The notes below the pieces were generated by a model that saw nothing but the letters and a program-made list of their open reading frames with translations, ran no database searches and had not been told where the DNA came from. A stretch of DNA of 64,000 nt from Merluccius polli (Eukaryota > Chordata > Actinopteri > Gadiformes > Merlucciidae). Position 1 is the first letter of the stretch. Each line of letters opens with the position of its first letter. Below, one piece after another: positions 11,994-22,580 of the stretch. The position numbers and the translations under genes were made by a program. Where the stretch lies: the NCBI GenBank assembly GCA_030340625.1, contig JAOPHQ010003979.1, positions 518,501 through 582,500 of the forward strand. Direction: 5' to 3'.

Positions 11994-12399
11994 CCAGGTA
12001 AATAAGTGGTATTTACCAGGTAAATATCAGTTAACTACCAGGTAAATAAGTGGTAGTTACCAGGTAAATATCAGGTAACTACCAGGTAAATAAGTGGTAT
12101 TTACCAGGTAAATATCAGGTAACTACCAGGTAAATAAGTGGTAGTTACCAGGTAAATATGTAATGTAAATACTTGGTAATTACCTGGTAAGTACTTGGTA
12201 ATTACAAGGTAATTACATTTAATTACCTGTTATTACTTAGTAAATACATCTTATTACCAGGTAATTAGCTGGTAATTACCGGACTGTAAAAGGAAGGGTT
12301 ACCGAAAAAGCTACTACACAGGTGTTATAATGCAGGACGAGTGAACCCAAACGCAGAACACAGGGAGGCAGAGACGGGATGAAAGATAGGGGATTTATT

Positions 12400-12955
12400 G
12401 GTGCGGGAAATAGCAACAGGGGGAGGACAGGTGGACAGGCGGTGGGTCGGCAACAGGCGGGTAGTCTGACAGGCGATGGGTCGGCAACAGGCGGGTAGTC
12501 GGACAGGCGGTGGGTCGGCAACAGGCGGGTAGTCGGACAGGCAATGGGTCGGCAACAGGCGGGTAGTCAGACAGGCGATGGGTCGGCAACAGGCGGGTAG
12601 TCGGACAGGCGATGGGTCGGCAACAGGGTCCGGCAGCAGGTGGGTAGTCAGGCAGGCAGGGGTCATCCACAGGGTCCGGTAGCAGGCGGGTAGTCAGGCA
12701 GGCAGGGGTCGGCAACAGGGTACAGGAACAGACGGGTAGTCAGGCAGGCAGGGGTCGGCAACAGGGTACAGGAACAGGCGGGTAGTCAGGCAGGCAGGGG
12801 TCGGCAACAGGGTACAGGAACAGACGGGTAGTCAGGCAGGCAGGGGTCGGCAACAGGGTACAGGAACAGGCGGGTAGTCAGGCAGGCAGGGGTCGGCAAC
12901 AGGGTACAGGAACAGGCGGGTAGTCAGGCAGGCAGGGGTCGGCAATAATCGGGTA
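12400..12955. repeat. GC-rich minisatellite
   Basis: Two related tandem arrays adjoin. The first (about 12430-12625) has 36-bp-class units such as GGTCGGCAACAGGCGGGTAG. The second (about 12660-12945) has 46-bp-class units adding GGTACAGGAACAGGCGG. All six frames through it are open in places because of the repeat, giving spurious proline-rich frames on the minus strand. It lies just outside the right end of the foldback element. Confidence 0.9.
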
Positions 12956-14160
12956 ATAAATCAAAGGACAGAGTTAGGTAACCAAAAAGCACGAGCTGGC
13001 ACTGGCTGGCAGGAGATCCCCGGCTTAAATAGGGAAACAGGTGATTAGTAATTGGGAACAGGTGTGTTTAGGAAAATTAGTGGTTAGTGGCGACAAGCGT
13101 CCCCTAGATGGGGGTGTTGGACCGTGTAGCAGGGCGTAGTGTAACAGCAGGCAGTTATTACTGACACAGGAACATTACCTCGATGCTGATAATAAGTTGA
13201 CCTTTAACATGTTGGGGGAAACAGACAAAGAGAGCTCCAGCACTCACACAAAGTATATGATGCTGCTAAAACATACATTATCCATACCTTATTCCATTAG
13301 AGAGCAGACTATTTATTGGATCATAATAATACCAGCTTTTCTTACCACAACCTGTTGCGTGCCCACCAACTGCATCCTGACTTTCGCTATAGATATAGGC
13401 TGTAGATGTGTTTCGCTGGTTGACAAGAGATGGAGAGTAGGATCTGCAACTCTCTCTGCTTTCAGATCTCTCTGTCAAATTAAAATATGCTCATGAAAAA
13501 CGGTCAGTGAACTAACTGTACTATTGGTTACAAAACAACTTAAACCTGCACTAAGAGATTTCAGACCCTATAACCAATCCTGAAACTAATGTGTGCTATG
13601 CATAGACTATGTGGAGATTTTTTAACACTTCACGATATAAATATCCACACAGCAGCAGTTGTGTTGCTGTTTTCACCTATTTTCTGAAGCTTGTTTTCCA
13701 AACTTGTGGAGCCTTATAACAAATGCAATGTGTCTAGATACACAGCAATGTGGTATGAGCTATTGCTCATGTTAACAACTAGCCTGCACTATCTCTGTTG
13801 AACAATGCTCTTGCAGGGTATGGTCTATCAACTTACCCTCAGCAGTGGACTTGGATCCAGCAGCAGTCTTATTTGTTATCTTAGGTGGCTTTGCAAATGC
13901 CTGCAGACCTGTACTGTTATCTGCATGTAAAGCAGCAACATAAATATTCCCTAAGCATTCTTTACAATAATTAATGAAGGATTAAAGGACAATTCCGGCA
14001 CAAAATGAGACCATATGATCATAACACATGTCCACCGAGTTCGACCGTTCTCTGGGATCAGTTTTCATTCTAGTCGAATGGAACCAAAGTTCTCGAAAAC
14101 AACTAATTAGCTTATCGCTATCTGTGGCGCTAGCTGTGGGGGCAGATATTCATGTGAAAT
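12956..14160. other. Unassigned intergenic sequence
   Basis: No gene, RNA or clear transposon end was recognised between the minisatellite and the MITE at 14162. Open frames here are short and unrecognised. Confidence 0.4.
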
Positions 14161-14161
14161 A

Positions 14162-14735
14162 AGGGCGTGTTCACACCTAGCATTTTTTATGATAGGGAAA
14201 AGTTGAGCCGAAAAAAGCTGGCACCGCTTTTTGTCCTAAAAGCGCCGAGAGCGTTTTTTCTATCGCCTAGCAACGAACCCACTCTAGACCCCGACGTTAC
14301 TCGCCTACTACGTATCCAGGCTACCCTTACATAGATGTTACAAAATGGCTAGAAACAGGCGATTGACACTTGCATTGGCCCTACCTGACGAGGAGGAGAA
14401 TCATGTACCTGCACGTTTGTGGGTGCAGATATCACTCGGGGAAGGCAGCAGCAAGGTGCCTACCATCATAGTCCAGGAGCTTCGTTTCGATGATGCGCGA
14501 TTTGCGGAGAACTGTGATTGGTCAGTTGTCAAAAAAACGCCTGGCGTCGGACGCTTTTTCCTGAGAGTTGAACTTTTTTCAACTTTTTTTTACGCTCGGT
14601 GCGAGAGAAAAAAACGTCGAGAGAGCCATTTAAAAAAACGCCGGGGGCGTTTTCCAAAAACGCTCTGCTACATAGGAATATAATGTAAAAAGAGCGCTGG
14701 CAGAAAAAAAAAAACGCTAGGTGTGAACACGCCCT
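14162..14735. mobile_element. PIF/Harbinger-type MITE with a transposase stub
   Basis: Near-perfect 20-bp inverted ends (AGGGCGTGTTCACACCTAGC at 14162-14181 and complement at 14716-14735) with a likely 3-bp duplication ATA on each side. The plus-strand frame from 14345 starts like a fish HARBI1-type nuclease: an alanine/leucine-rich start, acidic DEEE, RLWVQ, then QELRFDDARF. It then runs into A/T-rich repeats. Only this N-terminal stub remains, so the element cannot move itself. Confidence 0.7.
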
Positions 14736-14880
14736 ATATCGCAATTCTATACCACTAACAAGGCTCAAAATCGCACCACACTTCCATGGTAGAAGAACAC
14801 AGTATTGTATTGTTGTTGCTCTCCAACATCATCCGTTATAGACTGTATCTTATCCGCTTGAATTGAGTCATCATGTTGGT

Positions 14881-17102
14881 CAGGGCCGTGCAGAGACCCT
14901 TTGAGGGGCAGGGGCTCAAATTCAAAAAAGGGCACATGCAAAATTTTTTTTTAACAATATATGTAATTTTTATTTTAAATACTGAATTACACTTTTTCAA
15001 ACACTTCAAATACTAAATCAACAATTTAACTTAAATGTACAACTTAAAATGAAACACGGAGCCTTACTTCAGACTACATTCACATGAATAAAAAATGCAA
15101 CTGTGCAAAAAAAATGTAATTTTACATACATTATTAATACTGTAGAAAGGGCTATATCAAATTGTACATAATCCACAATACTGTACACCTTAAAATTAAA
15201 TATGGAGCCTTAAGTTAGAGTGGCTGGTCGCCCAAGCCTTAGAATTGATCTCAGTACAGAGGATACAGCAGGTTAATCTCAATAGCAGAGTAACCGCAAC
15301 AATTGCGTTCATTTTAGTTGTAACGCTAACACCTTAATTTGTTCGCGGATCACTATAGGGATATCTGGCGGAGTTGGACCACAATTTCGGGAAGATGAAA
15401 TAGCCTAGGGCACTTTTACATAACAGCCTACCTGCCTTCCTACTAGTACTACTACTAGTGCCAACTTGCATAAACTAGCCTACTGCAAGAGACACTGAGA
15501 CAGAGTAGACATGAAACGGATTTGGCCATGTCATGTGGCCAAGTAGTTAGGCCTACGATCAAATCAAATCAAATCAAACTTTATTTATATAGCGCTTTTC
15601 ATGCATGAGCATGCAACCCAAAGTGCTCTTACACAAAAAACATAGAACAATTTCAAATAAAGCCCCTCTCTCCCACCCTCCCACCCTCCATACCTCACTC
15701 ACACGCACACACACCCACACTCTTACTACTGTCAATCGGAAGACATGGCATGACACTGAGGATTAAGGAAGTACCATCTTTGGGGCCGTCCACACTGGGA
15801 GGGGTCGCAGGCTGTGCCACAGGGGGCACCAGTGCCCAGGCCCCCCGACCCCGACAGACAACAGCCAGCCGGGCCGAAGGGACCCAAGGACAGCACCCCC
15901 AGCAGCAGCCCAGACACAGCTCCCAGTGTGGAAGACCCCCCTGAGGAAACACTGGAATTAAAAGCTAAAAACTAAAACATAAGATGGGATAAAAACCCTG
16001 ACAAAAGAAAAATAGATTGAGCAGTTAAAAGGATAAAATACGTAAGATGACAAATAAAATAATACCAGATAAATAAAACAAATAAAATTATTAAAGATTA
16101 ATATCATCTTAAAAACAAGATGGAAGCAACAACATAAAATAAGATAAAACCACATAAGAAAAAATCAAAATATTAATTAAAGGCCTGATTAAAAAGGTAT
16201 GTCTTTAACCTTCCTTTAAAAATATCAACAGTCTCTGCAGTCCTGAGGCCCTCTGGCAGGCTGTTCCACAGGTGGGGGCCATAGTGGCTAAATGCAGCCT
16301 CACCGTAGGTTTTAGTTCTGGGTTTTGGTATGGATAAAAGGCCGGTGCCGGAGGACCTCAGGGTCCGCGAGGGTTGATATGGTAAAAGCAGGTCAGATAA
16401 ATAAGAGGGTGCAACGCCGTTAAGACATTTAAAAACAAGTAAAAGAACCTTAAAATCGAACTACAGAGTATACAGATTCAATATAACGATGTATGTTTCC
16501 CTTTGCAATTTCAAAAGGTTTCCCAGATAGGTTAGCTGTATAGCTAGCTGGTAGGCTATAGAAAATAAACCGAGTGGTAGCCACTTTCACAGGTCAGTTA
16601 AAACGATGCTTGTTGAAAAGCTTTTGCTGGCAAACATAGGCCTATACTTCAAAATGACACTACAAAACGAGATAACTGTTACAGTTTATTTAGCATTATC
16701 AACTTAATGGTTTTGGAAACAACTGTCTGTGTCTGACTCTGTAGTGATCTTACCCTGCGTTGTACCATCTCTTAAAACAACAAGCGCATCTTGCAGGCAG
16801 GCAAATTGTGAAAGGCAGGCAGGCAAATTGTGTCACGTTGATAGCCTATGACGTCACCCAGCGGCAGCAGCGCACTGAGCGCCGGTAAACGAGGCTACAA
16901 AGTACAAACTTTACTTCTATATTATTACTTTTAGACATTTTTATTTTCGAATAATTGATTCACATGTTAATATTTAATTGTGCATGTGTAATTTTACAAA
17001 GCATTGAAAATTTAAATTACCACTCAAAAGGGCACTTTGGTCCTTCAGAGGGAAAAGGGCAGGGGCTCGGGCACCCATAGCCCCCCCCTCTGCACGTGCC
17101 TG
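14881..17102. mobile_element. hAT element carrying an L2 LINE insertion
   Basis: Ends read CAGGGCCGTGCAGAG and, from the other side, CAGGCACGTGCAGAG. They are flanked by the perfect 8-bp duplication ATGTTGGT at 14873-14880 and 17103-17110. The 2222-bp span includes an L2 fragment at about 15556-16460. No hAT transposase frame was recognised. The element interrupts a minus-strand reading frame that starts at 17216. Confidence 0.85.
15556..16460 (-). mobile_element. L2-type LINE, 5-prime-truncated 3-prime end
   Basis: On the minus strand about 16460-16180 encodes the conserved end of L2 ORF2 (KCLNGVAPSYL..., then SRTLRSSGTGLL and LWNSLPEGLR-type motifs). The 3-prime UTR follows and ends at about 15559 in an (ATTTG)n-like tail, seen on the plus strand as repeated ATCAA. 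The RT and endonuclease are missing, as is usual for truncated copies. It sits inside the hAT element at 14881-17102. Confidence 0.8.
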
Positions 17103-17216
17103 ATGTTGGTCGTGATCAGACCCTTCATCCATCAACTCATCATCACTGTCAGCCCCAGCTAATCTGCGCACAGTGGCATTAACCTTTCTCCATTTTTTTA
17201 GATAGTTTGAAGCCAT
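17103..17216 (-). pseudogene. Unrecognised reading frame split by a hAT insertion
   Basis: A minus-strand frame starts at 17216 (MASNYLKKWRKVNATVRR) with a basic start and then an acidic SDDELMDEGSDH segment. It stays open up to the target duplication at 17103. On the far side of the hAT element it could resume in the same frame at about 14872 for roughly 35 more codons before a stop. It may be the N-terminal part of a transposon protein or of an unknown gene. I do not recognise the family. Confidence 0.4.
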
Positions 17217-17229
17217 CGCTTAATTTTGA

Positions 17230-17626
17230 TCTGTTTCACAGAGATAACTGAAAAGACACAGATGTATCTATAATCAATCTATCTATATCTGTGTGTGTGT
17301 GTGTCTGTCTGTATGTATGTCTGCTGTCCGTTGATTATCTCGATAACCGTTAATCCGCTTAACTTCACACTCGGCGGGTGTATTGCTTATGGCCCAAGGA
17401 AGTGCAGTGTCGAGTGTGAAGTTGTTTGGATGTGCGGTTCTCGTGAAATCTGTGTGGAGTTGTTTGGACCGGGGGCGCTGTGTCAAAGCGAGAGAATGTG
17501 AAGTTGATGTCACACCGTTTTGGATTGTGGGTAGTGTAGTGTAAACCAAACACAACAGATGAAATGACCCATTTAATAGCAGTAGCCTACACGTTTTTTT
17601 AATTCCTCTCTTAGAGGTCTCCACTG
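17230..17626. other. 3-prime flank of the galactosyltransferase gene
   Basis: Contains a short (GT)n tract at about 17290-17306 with a downstream GTCT/GTAT-rich stretch, then a region with no recognised motif up to the stop codon at 17627. It may include the 3-prime UTR of the minus-strand gene. No polyadenylation signal could be chosen with confidence. Confidence 0.4.
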
Positions 17627-18712
17627 TCAACAGTACGGACCTGGTCTCATGAAGTCTTTCCAATTCTCGCTCACATTAATACTGTCTGTTGTCGTGGTAG
17701 CTATTATCCTGGAGTAAGCGCAGCGGTTGTAATTCAAAGGAAACACATGAAACTTATTAGCTGGCGGGTCAGTGAGCAGAATCTGAAGGTGTCTCATACA
17801 CAATCCCACATAAACGTCCTCAATGTAGACTGCGGGAACATGCCTGGAAGCCTCCACAATCTTCTTGGGAAGGTCTAATGAAAAGATATAGCCCAGTCCT
17901 AGAGCATAAGGCGGATAATGTCTCTCAGGAAAAACAGACGGCGGTAGGTACCACTTCGCTGTCTTATCTCTCAGAACAGCAGCACCATGTGCCACCAAGC
18001 CGGTGAGATAGTTCTCCTTTTTAGCTGTTAATAGCATGCTGATTAGGTTGTGCACATTGAGGAACATATCCGAATCAATCTTCATGGCGTAGGTGGCGGT
18101 GGTGCAATATGATGACAGCCACTCCATCATCACCATGGTCTTGATGGTGAGGTTCTTGTAGCAGTCCAGGAAGTCACTCTGTAGCAGGTCCCCATACGTA
18201 TTGCTCTCCTCCATCACCTGCTGTTGAATTTGCATCACATTTCCCATAGACGGTTGACCCAACAGGAAGAACAGGCTCACCACTTTATCCTGCATTAGAG
18301 TTTGACTTCCCCAAGTCCTTCGGATATTGACACGGTGCTGACTGTTTTCTGGTGCCACTGGCACAATCAGAACCACAAAAGGCTTTACCTGATTGCATCT
18401 CTCCAGGTGGTTTATAGTGAAGTTGTAAACATATGGGTATTCCACTCGGTACGGCCCTGGAGAAACATAGGGAACTGCTGTGAGCACCACAGGTTCTCTT
18501 TGGGACATTTGTGTGGCATTTTGCGAAGCGTTGGAATTAGTATCAGAAAAGTATTTTTTATATGTAAACCACAAATTGGGGTTCCAGTCACCTGCCAGAG
18601 TCATTAGGTTTGTGTTGTACAAAAACAATATCGCTGCCAGGATGAGGAGAAGTACAAAGCAGCGACGATGTAAGAAGTTGCACCAAGCAGGTGACTTTCC
18701 ATTTCCTTCCAT
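17627..18712 (-). CDS. Beta-1,3-galactosyltransferase-like protein (GT31)
   Basis: The gene encodes a 361-residue type II Golgi glycosyltransferase of family GT31, which transfers galactose or a related sugar from UDP-sugar to an acceptor glycan in beta-1,3 linkage. There is a short cytoplasmic start, a hydrophobic signal anchor at about residues 18-37, and a stem with Asn glycosylation sites. The lumenal catalytic domain has IRRTWG at 130-135, the metal/nucleotide-binding DSD at 213-215, and EDVYVG at 298-303. All family hallmarks are intact and the length is normal. The coding region is one exon, as in B3GALT1/2/5-type genes. A pyrimidine tract and CAG just upstream (about 18722) could be the acceptor of a 5-prime UTR exon. 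The acceptor specificity and the exact B3GALT paralogue cannot be told from sequence alone. Confidence 0.9.
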   Translation of the reverse strand: MEGNGKSPAWCNFLHRRCFVLLLILAAILFLYNTNLMTLAGDWNPNLWFTYKKYFSDTNSNASQNATQMSQREPVVLTAVPYVSPGPYRVEYPYVYNFTINHLERCNQVKPFVVLIVPVAPENSQHRVNIRRTWGSQTLMQDKVVSLFFLLGQPSMGNVMQIQQQVMEESNTYGDLLQSDFLDCYKNLTIKTMVMMEWLSSYCTTATYAMKIDSDMFLNVHNLISMLLTAKKENYLTGLVAHGAAVLRDKTAKWYLPPSVFPERHYPPYALGLGYIFSLDLPKKIVEASRHVPAVYIEDVYVGLCMRHLQILLTDPPANKFHVFPLNYNRCAYSRIIATTTTDSINVSENWKDFMRPGPYC

Positions 18713-18911
18713 TTCCTGGCTGAGAGAAACCAGAAAAAAGTCACAAAGTGGTTAGTGTTTGGCCTACTGTGTCCCTGTATTGTCACTATATTTATATTTA
18801 GTGAAAGGCAAAATCAGGATTGTCTCTAGTGTTACTTGCAAGATGCTGTATCACCATAAAGAACAGTGAGTAGCAATGCATAGTGTTTTATTTTTGTTAT
18901 TATCATTTCAG

Positions 18912-19824
18912 CAGAGGTGTCAAGTAACAAAGTACAAATACTTTGTTACTTTACTTAAGTAGAAATTTTGGGTATCTATACTTTACTGGAGTATTTATTT
19001 TTCAGCCGACTTTTTACTTCTACTCCTTACATTTTCACGCAATTATCTGTACTTTCAACTCCTTACATTTTAAAAATAGCCTCTTTACTCCTATTTTATT
19101 TCGGCTTGTTTTCATTAAATAAACACACAAAAAAACCTATTCAGATAAATCGCGGCATCCGGATAGAGTGAATTTGATTGTGATTGGATGAGAAGTATAA
19201 ACATTTACCATTCCGACACCCTATTGATTTGGACACCTGCACGTGACATATGCTGCGTTCCAGAACAGTTGGATTTCCCAGTTGAAATTTCCGATTTCAG
19301 GTGCACGACATGATGTCAGACAACTGACTCTCTGTGAAGTCGGGGTAGATCATGGAATATAATATATATAATATAAAAGATAGATATACATATAATAGAA
19401 CTATTATACATCTATGGGGTAGATGGATTTGGCCTGAGTTTACAAGTAGGAACTCCGACTTTGAGTACTAAAATGCATTCATTTTCAATGGGCATATATG
19501 CGGCTGAAACCGGTATCCTAGTACATCCCACATTTTCTTTATAACATTATAGTCATCATGGCCTTTAGAAAAATGTTTCTTTGGGGAAGTGGGGTAGTGC
19601 ACTATAGGCCCCTGTGACGCAGCTTAAGGACAAGCTTTTGTCCTTAATGGCATTTTTTCCCCTTACATTACTTTTACTTTTATCCTTTAAGTAGTTTTGA
19701 AACCAGTACTTTTACACTTTCACTTGAGTAAAAAGCTTGAGTTGATACTTCAACTTCTACAGAAGTCTTTTTAAACCCTATACTTCTACCTGAGTAACGA
19801 ATGTGAATACTTTTGACACCTCTG
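18912..19824. mobile_element. Non-autonomous hAT element
   Basis: Inverted ends CAGAGGTGTCAAGTAAC and complement are flanked by the perfect 8-bp duplication CATTTCAG at 18904-18911 and 19825-19832. Subterminal regions are rich in ACTTT/GTACT motifs. It is 913 bp long without a transposase frame. Confidence 0.88.
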
Positions 19825-19832
19825 CATTTCAG

Positions 19833-20329
19833 TGTCCCAAAAAAAAAAAAAAGACAAAAGAGGCCAGAATAAAAAGATGATTAACCCAATTACCATGTTG
19901 GATTTTAGACAATGCATTTATAAATGAGTAAGAAAACCCACAAACAACAAAATGGAAAACAAAAATAACTAACCTTTGGAACTGTTGGCTCCGGAACGAC
20001 TAATCATGTGTCATGTGTGAAAAAAGTGTCCAGAAACATATGCTTCTCCAGGTTAGGTTAGGTTTAGCTCAACCGGTTTCACAACTTCCAGAAGCTCAAA
20101 CGCAGTTACAATATCCCCCACCTATCAGTATATGTCATAATGCATGCAAGCAAGCCAATGTAATATCAATATTTCCTCTCTTGCGCTCTCTCTCTCTCTC
20201 TGTCTCTTTCTGTGTGATCCCTGTAGAACACAGGCATAGATGGCAGGGTGCTTTCCTACACTACTTCCTAACTACGGACACACCTTTTTTTGCTTCGGAC
20301 AATGAGGTGTTTACTTAAATGTCAGCCAG

Positions 20330-20369
<40 letters not shown>

Positions 20370-20553
20370 GTAAGAGTAATTACCCAAAAACTGCTATAGG
20401 CTTGTTTGTGGAACTTTTCCACTGACCCCAAGGGAGTGCAAGTGCTCAGCGCGGTTTGGTTGCCCGTAACCATACCTGATGACAAGAGAATCCCCACTAA
20501 CTGACTGTTAGTAGTGTTGCCATTTAGTGGACTTCTTATATTCTGTGTTATTG
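19833..20553. other. Intergenic sequence with microsatellites
   Basis: Contains a CTCTCT tract near 20185 and a (GT)n run at about 20332-20366. No gene or transposon end was recognised. Confidence 0.5.
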
Positions 20554-20562
20554 GGTTTGGCC

Positions 20563-21051
20563 TAGCCTGGCAAGCCAGACCCACATCAGAAAGATGTAGG
20601 GTCTGGCACTGCTCCATTGGCAGTGTGGGCGGGATAAACGGTTGTCTTTCAAGTTCCCTCTGCACGCAATAGGATAGCGCTACAACCAATCAGAGCAATG
20701 AAGAAGGTGACGTAGTCAGAGCGACGAAAATTAGTCCATGGGGAAGTGTTCCGTATGGTGGATTGTGGAAGAATAGTGAAATAAAATGTTAACTTCAAGT
20801 CTTGAAGAGTCGCGGCCAAAGCCGAGTCGAAAGACAGCTGTTCGCCAGCAGCAGCAGCCATTGTTTCCCTCTAACATGGAACCGTCGCAACTCTGTCATC
20901 ATGGTAGCCCGGCTTCCGACTCCGGCCCTCACGCTGTGATTGGCCTGACAGATTTTCTGTTTCCAGCACAGAAAAACGACGGAGAAGTGCTAGACCGCCC
21001 TGGCTGCAAATTAAATTTGTTGCCGCTAGGGGCGTCTAGATTTCTAGGCTA
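20563..21051. mobile_element. 489-bp DNA transposon with TAGCC ends
   Basis: Inverted ends TAGCCTGGCAAGCC and TAGCCTAGAAATCT are flanked by a perfect 9-bp duplication GGTTTGGCC at 20554-20562 and 21052-21060. It is homologous to the outer parts of the element in the centre of the palindrome at 6021-7929. A 9-bp target fits Mutator-like or Merlin-like elements, but I cannot assign the class. No protein is recognised. Confidence 0.8.
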
Positions 21052-21060
21052 GGTTTGGCC

Positions 21061-22500
21061 AGCATATAAGCAGCAATGAAGATAATGGTGTTGGCTATGT
21101 GACTTCAATGAAACTTTTAGTAAACACATGGAATGCTCCTTTATCCTTGAAGTAGTAAACTTCCTAAAGTGAGATATAAGCTTCACGTTTCAAACTTGTT
21201 TTCATGTGATTTAGTGTCGAGGTGTCCCCATCCATATCTGTTACACAGTAACCACTAGTTTATCAGTACCCAGCCAATGAGAGCCCACTTAATCTTTATT
21301 GCTAGCTGTCTTTATTGCTCTCTGCCCAACATGTTTTTTCAACAGGACATTTTAGGCGGACATGTTTTGTAAACAGAAAGAAAATTGGACAAAATGAATA
21401 ATAATAGTTTCTAGGAAATGAACTAGGAACACGGTTTTTAATCTGCAGATTTCAAGACATCAGTTAATTTGAACAGGAAGTCCCTCAGGTAACTACTGAA
21501 TAAAGGATTTTTGTTAGGAGTTATCAGTATCAGTAGTATATCAATACGAACTTGGTATTATTCTTTACTGTATTTGTGTGTTGGTAACTGTTTAATTCAC
21601 TGTGTACCAATTATTCATGTTTATACTAAACGTGCGAGTGCAGAGCGAGCACCTTATCTGTTATCACCTTATCTATTCCACAGAACTTCCAACCGCCTAG
21701 AGAGGACGTGTGGGAAGGGAGGGGGGTTTCCATATAAGGGGCACTTTCCGGTTTTCTTATGGAGGTGCCAATGGCCTTTAACTCATTGAACCAGAATGAT
21801 GTAATTCGTCCAACAGGTATAGCCTGGAGCTTGCTAGGTGAACTGCAGTTATGATCAGAGGAAAACGACTTTCTGAAAATCAAGAAAAAACGACATGATC
21901 TGAAGATGTAAAACATTGTTAAGAACATTACGTTGATCAAATCCACAGCCTAAACATAAAGAACAAACAACAGCAATAAACCAAATATACTTACACACAG
22001 TTCTGTCTCACATCTGCTGGAAATGTAATGGGTCACTCGACACCTTGAGTTCTTTTTTATCCTCACAAATGTCTCAGTGGTGTCGAATTCACCCTCTCAG
22101 TCACTTATCTCGATAAAAATGTATGCCTGGTTGGCCAGGTGTATCTCATGCATTGAGATAAATGTTCATGTTCATGGTCATGCTTAGGTTAAATTGTATA
22201 CAATGTGTGAAGCGGCTATCTATTAGGGAGAAAAAAACATTTTCTGTGGAATCTTAAATGCTGTCTTTTGAAATAACAAACCATGAATTTTAAAGGGATT
22301 CAACATCATGATAGCTATACATCTGTATATTATGGGTTCACAATCTGGTTTTCTAATTTATTATTTATACCTACACTGTAATAATGTAAGTTTTGCCATT
22401 AGCAGCCTAGAGTCTAGTGGCTTGAGTTGTCGCTACAGTTAAAGCTATATCATTTGCTAACGTATGTATATACACTACTAACTTTATGAACTACACCTAG
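21061..22500. other. Intergenic sequence between the TAGCC element and the channel gene
   Basis: No gene or clear transposon end is seen. Sequence before the stop codon of the minus-strand channel gene (22581) may include its 3-prime UTR. A (TA)n microsatellite of about 45 bp lies at 22520-22566. Confidence 0.45.
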
Positions 22501-22517
22501 TCTGATGTTGAGACAGT

Positions 22518-22519
<2 letters not shown>

Positions 22520-22566
<47 letters not shown>
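22520..22566. repeat. (TA)n microsatellite
   Basis: About 45 bp of uninterrupted TA dinucleotides, 15 bp from the stop codon of the potassium channel gene. Confidence 0.95.
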
Positions 22567-22567
<1 letters not shown>

Positions 22568-22580
22568 TTAATCTGATCGA

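Larger units (their letters stand above)
2853..12303. mobile_element. 9.45-kb palindromic foldback DNA element with long inverted repeats
   Basis: The two ends are inverted copies: GGTAACCCTTCCTTTTACAG reads inward from 2853 and its complement ends at 12303. They are flanked by the direct 8-bp repeat GAAAAAGC at 2845-2852 and 12304-12311, the signature of a transposed element. The left arm (2853-6020) and right arm (7930-12303) are inverted copies, about 1.6-1.8 kb each once later insertions are removed. The outer part of each arm is a minisatellite of TTACCTGGTA-type units. A sub-terminal block around 4596-4667 is repeated at 4793-4845, and both copies recur in the right arm near 10284-10350 and 10489-10560. 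No transposase was recognised. An 8-bp duplication fits hAT- or P-like elements, but the superfamily is unknown. Confidence 0.8.

Noticed and set aside
12276..12715. Long proline/arginine-rich minus-strand frames
   Set aside because: They are translations of the GC-rich minisatellite in three overlapping frames. The repeat explains the openness and there is no domain.
15695..15952. Minus-strand frame of 85 codons in the L2 3-prime UTR
   Set aside because: It lies in GC-rich UTR sequence of a LINE copy, beyond the end of ORF2, and has no similarity I recognise.
20315..20861. Minus-strand frames near 20.3-20.9 kb
   Set aside because: They cross a GT microsatellite and the TAGCC element, and match no protein.
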